Positions 34,257-43,100 of a stretch of 64,000 nucleotides of DNA are shown here, one piece after another. Numbering within the stretch: position 1 is the stretch's first letter; each line of letters starts with the position of its first letter. The stretch comes from Curtobacterium poinsettiae (GTDB lineage: Bacteria; Actinomycetota; Actinomycetes; Actinomycetales; Microbacteriaceae): assembly GCF_025677645.1 (NCBI RefSeq), contig NZ_CP106879.1, positions 558,001 through 622,000 on the forward strand, read 5' to 3'. The notes below the pieces were generated by a model. The model worked only from the letters and a program-made list of their open reading frames with translations, searched no databases and was not told the origin of the DNA. The translations under genes were made by a program, and so were the position numbers.

Positions 34257-36085
34257 TGTGTGGACTCGCGGGTGAGATCCGGTTCGACGGCCGAGCGCCG
34301 GACGTCGGGGCGGTCGCCCGGATGACCGGCTGCATGACGCACCGCGGCCCGGACGGCGACGGCCTGTGGGCTCGCGGCCCGGTCGCCCTCGGGCACCGAC
34401 GGCTGTCCATCGTCGACCTGTCCACCGCGGGCGCGCAGCCGATGGTGCTGGCCGAGGCGGGGCTGACGATCGCCTACAACGGGATGGTCTACAACTACCG
34501 GCAGCTCCGCGACGAGCTGCACGGCAAGGGGCACCGGTTCGCGTCGACGTCGGACACCGAGGTCATCGCCCTGGCGTACGCCGAGTGGGGCACCGCGTTC
34601 GTCGACCACCTGATCGGGATGTTCGCCATCGCCATCTGGGAGCACGGCAGCGGCCGGCTGGTGCTGGCGCGGGACCGGCTCGGGATCAAGCCGCTCTACG
34701 TCGCACCCGTCCCGGGCGGGCTGCGGTTCGCTTCGTCCCTGCCGGCGATCCTGGCCGGCGACGCCGGCAGCGGAGGCAACGGCAGCGCGAGCGGCACCGG
34801 CACCAAGGAAGTCGACACGTCCATCGACCCCGTCGCCTTCGCCTCGTACATGAGCTTCCACTCGATCGTCCCCGCGCCCCGCACGATCCTGGCCGGCGTC
34901 GGCAAGCTCCCGCCCGCGACCGTCCGGGTGATCGAGCCCGACGGCACCGCGCACGACACCGTCTACTGGGAGCCCCGCTTCGAGCGTGACCCCGCCAGGG
35001 CCGACTGGTCCGAGCGCGACTGGGAGCAGGCGTTCATCGGCTCGCTCCGCACCGCGGTCGAGCGCCGGATGGTCGCCGACGTCCCCGTGGGCGTCCTGCT
35101 GTCCGGCGGGATCGACTCGTCGCTCGTCGTGGGGCTGCTCGCCGAGGCCGGGCAGCAGGACCTCGCCACGTTCAGCATCGGCTTCGAGGCGGCCGGCGGT
35201 GAGTCCGGCGACGAGTTCGAGTACTCCGACCAGGTCGCGGAGCACTTCGGCACCGACCACCACCGCATCCACATCCCCTCGTCGCGCCTGCTCGACGGCA
35301 TCGACGGTGCGGTCGCCGCCATGAGCGAGCCGATGGTCAGCCACGACTGCGTCGCCTTCTACCTGCTGTCGCAGGAGGTCTCGCAGCACGTCAAGGTGGT
35401 GCAGTCCGGCCAGGGCGCCGACGAGGTGCTCGCCGGCTACGACTGGTACCCGCCGCTCGCCGACGTCCCCCGCGACCAGGCCGCCGAGGCCTACCGCTCC
35501 GTGTTCATGGACCGCCGCTGGCCGGCGCTGCAGGGCCTGCTCGGGGAGCGGTGGAAGAGCGACGACGACACCCCGTCGGCGTTCGTGGACCGCCAGTTCG
35601 CACGGCCGGGAGCAGAGACCAGCGTCGACGCCGCGCTCCGCAGCGACACCACGATCATGCTCGTCGACGACCCGGTGAAGCGCGTCGACAACATGACGAT
35701 GGCGTGGGGCCTCGAGGCCCGCGTGCCGTTCCTGGACCACGAGTTCGTCGAGCTCGCTGCCGCGATCCCGCCGTCGATGAAACTCACCGACGGCGGGAAG
35801 GGCGTGATGAAGCGCGCCTCGCGCGGGATCGTGCCCGACGCCGTCATCGACCGCAGCAAGGGCTCGTTCCCGGTCCCCGCCATCCGGCAGCTCGAGGGCC
35901 CCTACCTGGAGCGCGTCCGCGACGCGCTGCACGCACCCGAGGCGCGGGAGCGCGGACTCTTCGACCCCGCCACCGTCGAGCGGATGCTGCAGGACCCGAA
36001 CAGCACCAGGACCGCGATCGGCGCGAACGCGCTCTGGCAGCTCGGCCTGATCGAGATGTGGCTGCAGCAGCAGGGGGTGCGGTGA
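34256..36085 (+). CDS. Asparagine-synthase-like amidotransferase (NAGGN amidotransferase type)
   Basis: ATG at 34256 overlaps the preceding stop (TGATG) with GAGGGAG upstream; 609 residues. Cys2 of MCGLAGE is the glutaminase nucleophile; the synthetase PP-loop is VLLSGGIDSSLVVG. The whole resembles N-acetylglutaminylglutamine amidotransferase (AsnO/TIGR03104-like) more than housekeeping AsnB, with a Gly/Ser-rich insert around 170-190. It would amidate a carboxylate using glutamine and ATP. It overlaps the peptidase gene by 4 bp. Confidence 0.85.
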   Translation: MCGLAGEIRFDGRAPDVGAVARMTGCMTHRGPDGDGLWARGPVALGHRRLSIVDLSTAGAQPMVLAEAGLTIAYNGMVYNYRQLRDELHGKGHRFASTSDTEVIALAYAEWGTAFVDHLIGMFAIAIWEHGSGRLVLARDRLGIKPLYVAPVPGGLRFASSLPAILAGDAGSGGNGSASGTGTKEVDTSIDPVAFASYMSFHSIVPAPRTILAGVGKLPPATVRVIEPDGTAHDTVYWEPRFERDPARADWSERDWEQAFIGSLRTAVERRMVADVPVGVLLSGGIDSSLVVGLLAEAGQQDLATFSIGFEAAGGESGDEFEYSDQVAEHFGTDHHRIHIPSSRLLDGIDGAVAAMSEPMVSHDCVAFYLLSQEVSQHVKVVQSGQGADEVLAGYDWYPPLADVPRDQAAEAYRSVFMDRRWPALQGLLGERWKSDDDTPSAFVDRQFARPGAETSVDAALRSDTTIMLVDDPVKRVDNMTMAWGLEARVPFLDHEFVELAAAIPPSMKLTDGGKGVMKRASRGIVPDAVIDRSKGSFPVPAIRQLEGPYLERVRDALHAPEARERGLFDPATVERMLQDPNSTRTAIGANALWQLGLIEMWLQQQGVR

Positions 36086-38028
36086 CCGTGGGTTCCGTCC
36101 GGACTGGAGGCGCGCAGGGCGTCGCGTCGTCGGCCACCGTCGAGCCGTCGGTCACCACCAGGGCCGCGGCCGACCTGGGAGCGCAGCTCACCGCCGCCTG
36201 GGGATCGTGGGGACCGACCATGACCCGGAACGCCCGGCGCGTGGCGTTCGTGTCCGACCGGCACGGCACCCCCGAGGTCTTCGTGCAGGACGTCGTCGTC
36301 GACGGCGAGCCGCCGCAACCGGTGCGGATCGCGCTGTCCGACGACCCGGTGATCCGGGTGTCGTGGTCGTCCGACGGGGAGTGGCTCGCCGTCGCCATCG
36401 CGACCGACGGCGGCGTGAAGCAACAGGTCTGGGTGGTGCGGCCGGACGGCTCCGACGCCGCGCAGATCGCCGGCTCGCGGTACCAGCACGCCGAACTCGG
36501 ACCGTGGAGCCGCAGCGGCCACCGGGTCGTCATCACCCTGCCCTCGACCGAAGCCGACCAGCCGGCTCGCTCGTACCTGGTCGACCCGGTCTCCGGCGAC
36601 CGCGACGACCTGGCCGTGGGGGAGCTCATCCACATCCTCGACCTGTCGGTGGAGGAACGGCTCGTCGTGCTGAGCGACGGCCAGCGCGGCCAGGAGTTCG
36701 TCGTCGTGGTCGACCGGCTCACCGACGAGAGCCACGCCCTGTTCGCCGACGACCCCGACGGGTCCGCCGAGATCGCGTTCCTGCGACCCGCGCCCGCGAG
36801 CGAGACCAGCCCGCTCGTCGCCTACGTCGCCACCGAGGCCGGACTGCCCCGCCGCGGACTCGTCGCGCAGCCGGTCGGGCCGCACGGCTGGCGTGGCACA
36901 CCCCGGCCGATCGTCGAACGCGACGACGCCGAGCTCGAGTACCTGGACGCCGACGACGCCGGCCGCACGCTGCTGCTCGTCTGGAACGTCGACGGGCGCA
37001 GCGAACTCGACCTCATCAACACCCACGACGCCTCGCGCACCCCGGTGCCGGACCTGCCCGGGTACGTCGTCACCGATCCCGTGCTCAGCCGCGACGGCCG
37101 GAGCGTGCTGCTCGCCGTCGAGGGGCCGACCCGGCCGCGCGAACTGTGGCGGCTCGACACGAACGCGCTGACCTGGAGCCGGGTCACCGACGTGCCGGCG
37201 CTGCCCGACGTGCAGCTGGTCGAGCCGACGCTCGAACGGTTCGCCGCCCGTGACGGACTGGAGCTGACCGGCTGGCTGTACCGGGCCGTGGAGCCGACCG
37301 CGTCGGTGGCGGGAGCCGACGTCGGAACGCATGTCGGGCCTCCCGGCCGCGCAGCGCTCGTCCACCTGCACGGCGGACCGGAGTCGCAGGAACGACCCAC
37401 GTTCTCGCCGCAGCACCAGGCGCTCGCCGCCGCCGGGGTGACCGTGTTCGCGCCGAACATCCGTGGGTCCTCCGGGTACGGTCACGAGTTCGTGCACGCC
37501 GACGACCTGGCGCTGCGGTGGAACGCGCTCGCCGACGTCGTCGACTGCGCGCGGTTCCTGGTGACCAACGGGTACGCCGAACGGTCCCGGGTCGCGGTCG
37601 AGGGACGCTCGTACGGTGGGTACGCGACGCTCGCGTCGTTGGCGTTCACGCCCGACGTGTTCGCAGCCGGGGTCGCGGTGTGCGGGATGAGCGACTTCGC
37701 GACCTTCTACCGCGACACCGAACCGTGGATCGCGGCTGCTGCCGCCACGAAGTACGGCCACCCCGTCGAGGACGAAGCCCTGCTCGCGGCACTGTCGCCG
37801 ATGCGCGCGATCGACGACGTCACGGCGCCGTTGCTCGTCGTGCACGGTGAGCTCGACACGAACGTGCCGATCGGTGAGGCGCACCAGGTGGTCGCGGCGC
37901 TGCGGGAGCGGTCGCACGACGTGGAGTACCTGGAGCTCGAGGGCGAGGGGCACGAGTACCGCCGGGCATCGTCGCAGGCGCTGCTCGTGCGGCGGATGGT
38001 GGAGTTCGTGGCGTCCCGGCTGGGGTGA
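36082..38028 (+). CDS. S9-family (prolyl oligopeptidase/DPP-like) serine peptidase
   Basis: GTG start overlapping the amidotransferase stop (GTGA); a second GTG lies two codons on. The 648-residue protein has an N-terminal beta-propeller (about 30-400, repeated SDDPVIRVSWSSDGEW-type blades) and a C-terminal alpha/beta-hydrolase. The triad is Ser510 (GRSYGGY), Asp592 (GELDTNVP) and His624 (EGHEYRR). No signal peptide is present, so it is cytosolic. In NAGGN loci a peptidase is usually present; here it may recycle the dipeptide made by the upstream ligases. Confidence 0.88.
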   Translation: MTVGSVRTGGAQGVASSATVEPSVTTRAAADLGAQLTAAWGSWGPTMTRNARRVAFVSDRHGTPEVFVQDVVVDGEPPQPVRIALSDDPVIRVSWSSDGEWLAVAIATDGGVKQQVWVVRPDGSDAAQIAGSRYQHAELGPWSRSGHRVVITLPSTEADQPARSYLVDPVSGDRDDLAVGELIHILDLSVEERLVVLSDGQRGQEFVVVVDRLTDESHALFADDPDGSAEIAFLRPAPASETSPLVAYVATEAGLPRRGLVAQPVGPHGWRGTPRPIVERDDAELEYLDADDAGRTLLLVWNVDGRSELDLINTHDASRTPVPDLPGYVVTDPVLSRDGRSVLLAVEGPTRPRELWRLDTNALTWSRVTDVPALPDVQLVEPTLERFAARDGLELTGWLYRAVEPTASVAGADVGTHVGPPGRAALVHLHGGPESQERPTFSPQHQALAAAGVTVFAPNIRGSSGYGHEFVHADDLALRWNALADVVDCARFLVTNGYAERSRVAVEGRSYGGYATLASLAFTPDVFAAGVAVCGMSDFATFYRDTEPWIAAAAATKYGHPVEDEALLAALSPMRAIDDVTAPLLVVHGELDTNVPIGEAHQVVAALRERSHDVEYLELEGEGHEYRRASSQALLVRRMVEFVASRLG

Positions 38029-38048
38029 GGCGGGGCGCGCTCGGTCTG

Positions 38049-38109
38049 GTGCGAGGTTCCGTACTCCGTGCGGTGCACGTGCGCTCGCACCGAGTACGGA
38101 ACCTCGCAC
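38049..38109. repeat. 18-bp perfect inverted repeat (REP-like/terminator)
   Basis: GTGCGAGGTTCCGTACTC (38049-38066) is exactly complementary to 38092-38109 with a 25-base spacer, and pairing nearly continues inward (CCGTGCG against CGCACCG with one mismatch). It starts 21 bp after the peptidase stop. It could terminate the operon, but its length and mismatch-free arms also fit a mobile intergenic palindrome. Confidence 0.75.
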
Positions 38110-38205
38110 GGGCCGTGGGCCCCCTCGCACCGTGCGAGCCGCGGCACGGCGTCACCGGGTGCAACGATGTGTCGGCGGCGCTCGCCGCGGGCGGAGAATG
38201 GTGGG

Positions 38206-39123
38206 ATGACGACGACTGCGCCGACCTCGACCGCGCTGCCCCGACCCGGAGAGGTCTTCGTGGCCTCGGCAGCGGACGTCGAGCAGGTCGTGCAACGCGC
38301 CACGAACCAGTACGCCTCGGGCGTCGTCGCGGACACCGCCGGGTGGGCGGACGGCGATCGCCGCCGGATCGAGGACCTCGGGTTCCGCGGCGGGGACTCC
38401 CGCGGCGAGGCGCTCCGGACCCTCGACCTGACCATCGCCGACGACGGCACCCCGACGCGCGTGCTCGACGCGCCCGCGATGGCCGCGCTGAACAGCCACC
38501 ACGCGCGGTTCGCCGAGCGGCGCGGCGACGTGGTCCGCTACCAGACCGACGTGTCGGTGTGGACGGGGATTCCCGCGCAGCCCACCGCGCAGGACTGGGA
38601 GGACGTCCGGGCGCTGCTCGGGTCGGGCGGGATGCTCGGCGTCGGTGCGGCTGCCGTCCTGCCCGAGGGGTGGGAACTCGTCGAGGGTGCCGGCGGCGTG
38701 CAGCTGACCGGCGAGGCGATCGAGGGTGCGCCGGACGACGAAGCCGTCGTGCTGACGCCCGACGACGTGCCGGAGATGACCGCCCTGGTGGAGCGGACGA
38801 AGCCGGGGCCGTTCCTGCCGCGCACGATCGAGCTCGGCACGTACCTGGGCATCCGGCGGGACGGACGGCTCGTCGCGATGGCGGGGGAGCGCCTGCACCC
38901 GCCGGGGTGGACCGAGATCAGCGCGGTGTGCACGGACGAGACGTACCGGGGGCAGGGGTTCGGGCGTCGGTTGGTGCTCGCCGTCGCGCACGGGATCCGG
39001 GAGCGTGGGGAGACCCCGCTCATGCACGCGGCCGCCGGGAACACCGGGGCGATCGGGCTGTACCAGCACCTCGGCTTCCGACTGCGGGACCGTGGGGCGC
39101 CGCGGTTCGTGCGGGTGCCGTGA
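38206..39123 (+). CDS. GNAT-family N-acetyltransferase
   Basis: ATG at 38206 (MTTTAPTSTALPRPG); 305 residues. The N-terminal half (1-165) is unassigned. The C-terminal part is a GNAT of the FR47 type: LGIRRDGRLVAMAGERLH strand, AVCTDETYRGQGFGRRLVLAV as the acetyl-CoA loop (R-x-x-G-x-G) and AGNTGAIGLYQHLGFRLRDRG. A role in acetylating the dipeptide from the upstream operon is conceivable, but the palindrome and a 177-bp gap separate them. Confidence 0.85.
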   Translation: MTTTAPTSTALPRPGEVFVASAADVEQVVQRATNQYASGVVADTAGWADGDRRRIEDLGFRGGDSRGEALRTLDLTIADDGTPTRVLDAPAMAALNSHHARFAERRGDVVRYQTDVSVWTGIPAQPTAQDWEDVRALLGSGGMLGVGAAAVLPEGWELVEGAGGVQLTGEAIEGAPDDEAVVLTPDDVPEMTALVERTKPGPFLPRTIELGTYLGIRRDGRLVAMAGERLHPPGWTEISAVCTDETYRGQGFGRRLVLAVAHGIRERGETPLMHAAAGNTGAIGLYQHLGFRLRDRGAPRFVRVP

Positions 39124-39144
39124 GCTGCGTCCGGGCCTGACGGG

Positions 39145-39999
39145 TCAGAACGCGGCGAGGGCATTTCGGAGCATGTCGTGGCCCTGGGCCTCGAAGCCCT
39201 CGTCGCCGACCGCGTAGGCCCAGGTCGCGGTGCCCACTGCTTCGCGGAGTTGCAGCCAGCGCCACGCGTCCGGGGTGCGTGGATCGTCGCCGTACCCGTC
39301 GAAGAACGCCGCTTCGAGCCCGGGATCGTGCTGCCAGTGCAGCACCGCGAGGCGGGTGAGGTCGAAGGACACGGGGCGCCAGCCGAAGCGGCCGAAGTCG
39401 ATGACGCGCAGTCGGCCGCCGTCGACGATCCAGTTGCGCGGGTGGAAGTCGCCGTGGGTCGGGACGAGGGCCTGCGTCGCGTGGTCGGTCGGGAGTGCGC
39501 GTAGTGCCGCTCGTGCGCGGGCGACCACGTCGTCGGGGATCCGGTGCGGTGCGTCGAGGGCGGCCAGTGCCTTCGCCTGCTCGTGCTGCAGGAACGTCGG
39601 GTCGTGGCGGGTGTCCTGGTCGTGCAGCCGTCGGAGCAGTGCTCCGGCCTGTCGGTGGACGTCGGTGTCGTGCTCGTCCGGGGTGCCGAGGGCGAGGTGC
39701 CCGGGGACGCGTTCGAGCACGAGGACGCGGTGCTCCTCGTTCGCGGCGACGAGGGCACCGGCGTCCCCGCTGGCTCGGAGTGCGGCGGTGGCGGTGCGGT
39801 GTGCTTCGAGCTCGCGGGGGAAGTGCGTGTTGGTCTGGCTGGAGGCCTTCACGGTGAAGCCGTCGTCGCCAGCGCGGACGTGCAGGACCCTCGTGTCGAG
39901 GAGCCCCCACGACTCATCGGCCACGACGTTGGCGTCGGGAAGCGTCTGCTGGACGAACGCGATCTGGTCGACCTCGAGTCCGGTGTCCCCCCAGTGCAT
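39145..39999 (-). CDS. Aminoglycoside-phosphotransferase-like small-molecule kinase
   Basis: 284 residues from ATG at 39999. The APH/ChoK fold shows VPTHGDFHPRNWIVDGGRL with the catalytic Asp, then VIDFGRFGW for metal binding, plus an upstream VLVLERVPGHLAL hinge. Such enzymes phosphorylate aminoglycosides, choline, homoserine or other small molecules; nothing here identifies the substrate. It is convergent with the GNAT gene. Confidence 0.83.
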   Translation of the reverse strand: MHWGDTGLEVDQIAFVQQTLPDANVVADESWGLLDTRVLHVRAGDDGFTVKASSQTNTHFPRELEAHRTATAALRASGDAGALVAANEEHRVLVLERVPGHLALGTPDEHDTDVHRQAGALLRRLHDQDTRHDPTFLQHEQAKALAALDAPHRIPDDVVARARAALRALPTDHATQALVPTHGDFHPRNWIVDGGRLRVIDFGRFGWRPVSFDLTRLAVLHWQHDPGLEAAFFDGYGDDPRTPDAWRWLQLREAVGTATWAYAVGDEGFEAQGHDMLRNALAAF

Positions 40000-40185
40000 G
40001 GCTGCACGCTACCGTCCTGCTCCGCTGATCGTTCCGGGCCGGTCCTTATCGGTTCCGCCGTCGAACTTTCGACCCCCTCATGTGGGGGCGCAGGCATGAG
40101 AGAAGCTCCGTAACGTTCTGTTTGGTTGCACAGCACCGTCGCAGGGACTGGTGAGCTTGGGCAGCCCTAGAGGGGTTCTTTTCGC

Positions 40186-43100
40186 GTGTTCGCTGCGTCG
40201 TGGTCCGGTCGTGTTCGTGGAGTGATGCTGGCAGTGGTGACGTTGGTCGCCCTGCTGGGTTCGTTGCTGGTGGTGGTGTCGCAGCCGGCACCGGCGCAGG
40301 CTGCGGTGACCGGGACGGGCGGGCAGTACGTGCCGATGCCGTCCAACGCCCGCGTGTTGGGTGGTGCGACCGAGAAGGGCGTGTTCCGCACGGTGCAGGT
40401 CGCCGGAGTCGCCGGACTGCCGTCGTCCGGGATCGGCGCGGTGACGATGATGGTCACGATCGCCGACCCGTCGGGGTCGGGGCAGCTGCAGATGCGCGCC
40501 GACGCTGACGACACGACGACACTGATGATGATCTACAACTCTGGTGTCGGCGGGAACACGTCGAACACGGGCCTGCTCGCGGTGGCGGATGACGGCACGA
40601 TCCAGGTGCGGACGGAGACGGCGCAGTCGAAGGTGATCATCGACGTCACCGGGTACTACACGTCGACGAAGAACGGTGTCTCGGCCGGTGGGTTCGTGGC
40701 GATGTCGCCCGCTCGCGTCCTGGACTCCCGCGGCGGGATCGGTGCCGCGCAGGGGCAGATCCCTGCAGGTTCGCAGCGCACCATCCAGGCGACCGGGTCG
40801 AATGGGATCCCGGCGGGTGCTGCGGCGGTCGCGGTGAACATCATCGTGATCAACCGTGAGGCCAAGGCCGGCTACGTCCGTCCCACGCCGACCGGTGAGA
40901 CCCGCAGCACGGGGGTGCTGAACTACAACTCCAACGAGGGCCAGACGACGGCGATGAACGCGCAGGTCGCGTTGAACGCCGACGGGAAGTTCAGCATCGA
41001 CACCGCCGCGGAGGGCGGGAAGATCGACCTCGTCGTCGACATCCAGGGCTACTTCCTCCAGTCGAACCCGGGTGGTGGCTTCACCCCGCTGAACGGCCGG
41101 CTCATCGACACCCGCAACAGTTCGAGCATCGCCTCGGGCGCATCGTTCACGGTCCAGGTCGGCGGGGTGCAGGGGGCTCCGACGGTCGAGGGGGGACTGT
41201 CCGCAGTCGCCGTGACGTTCACCGCGGTCAACGACAGCGGTGCTGACTCGTACGCGAAGATGTGGGCCGACGGTGCCGCGGAGCCGGAGTCGTCAGCGAT
41301 CAGCAGCGACCGAACCTCGAAGGTCACGAACACGGTCGTCGCGCCGGTCGGTGCGAACGGGAAGATCCGCATCAAGAACATGGGCACGGCGGCGATGAAC
41401 TACCTCGTGGACCTGCAGGGTGCCTACAACTCGCTGCCTGGTGGCCCGGGCAACACGAACCGGACCGGTCAGCGCACCTCGGCGACGACGCTGCCGTTCC
41501 CGATCACGGACCAGACCAACGCGTCCGTCGACGTCGGCACCGGCAACCTGCTCGTCACCACGACGGCGATGAGCCTGCCGGGTGTGACGCAGAACACCAC
41601 GATCGGTGCCGCGTACAACTCCCGCAGCACCACCGTGGGGGATGCGAACACGATGGATGCGAACCGGTGGCAGTACGCCCTCGCCGGCGCGGGGGATCTC
41701 ACCGCGAACGCCGACGGTGTCATCTACACCGACGCTGTCGGCACGGCGTGGCAGTTCCGTCCGTCGGGGGCGCAGGGTGCGTTCATCAGCCCGGCCGGTC
41801 TGCCGCAGACCCTGACCCGCGTCGACAACTCCACGACGCATGAGTACACGCTGAAGGGGTGGACGTCGAACTCGACCACGCACTTCAACCTCGCCGGCCA
41901 GCCGACGTCGATCGTGGACCGGAACCAGAACCAGATCAGCTTCAACTCCGACGAGCCCGGCTACACGCTGAAGTCCCTCGTCTCGACCGCCGGTGTGGCG
42001 GGGGCGCGGACGGCGAACTCGTCGTACGCGAGCGGTGTGCAGACGTTCTCGCAGACCAGCGGCTCGAGCTCGCGTTCGGTGTCGTGGACGAAGAACAGCA
42101 CCGGCGACATCACCACGTACACGGACGCAACCGGCAAGAAGACCACGTTCGCCTACACCAGCGGGGACCTCACCTCGATCACGGCACCCGAGGGTGGGGT
42201 GACGGCGTTCACGTACGACTCATCCGACCGGGTCACCAAGGTCGAGCAGCGCAATACGACCGCCGGCTCGCCTGGGACCGCTGTGACGCGGTTCTCGTTC
42301 AAGGACGACACCACCACGTTGGTCGCTGACCCGCGGTCGGACCAGTCGGTCGCGGTGGCGGATGCGAAGTACACCAACTACACCCTCGACGGGAACGACC
42401 TCGTCACGAACGTCGTCGACGCCGCGAAGCGGGAACAGTCCCGCTCCTACAAGTCGACGAACAACGGCGTCGAGAACTCCACCGTCGGTGCCGGCGCGGG
42501 CGCATCCAAGACCGAGAACACCTACGGCGCCAACAACGAGCAGTCCCTGACCCAGACCCAGACCGGTTCGGGCACCAAGGGCACGGCGACCTACGGCTCC
42601 GGTGCTGCAACGGCGTACCTGCCGGCATCAACCACAGACAGCTCGGGCAACGAGACCAAGTACGAATACGACGGCCCCGGCAACCAGACCTCGACCGCCA
42701 CGGGCGGCACCGGTCCGGAAGCGGCGAAGGCAGAGCTCGAGTACAACAAGAAGGGCACGGATCCGTACGCGTGGGGTGCGGTGAAGTCCGCGACTGCTCC
42801 CGGCGACGGGGATCGGAAGACGACGTATTCGTACGACACCCACGACCAGCTGCTGGCCATCACGGCGCCGGCGAACACGGTCGGGGAGCAGAAGTACTCC
42901 TACGACGACTTCGGCCGCGTGAAGAGCTACACCGACGGTGACGGCGGCGTCACGACGTACACGTACGACAACGACGACCGGCTCCTGACGACCGCGTTCG
43001 ATGACGGCACCGCAACGGTGACGAACACCTACGACGGCAACGGCAACCAGCTGTCTGAGCAGTCCGCGACGGGCACCATCACCAACACGTACGACCAGCG

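Noticed and set aside
35902..38130. A 742-codon minus-strand frame opposite the S9 peptidase
   Set aside because: Antisense shadow of a peptidase with a complete catalytic triad; it also reads through the inverted repeat at 38049-38109.
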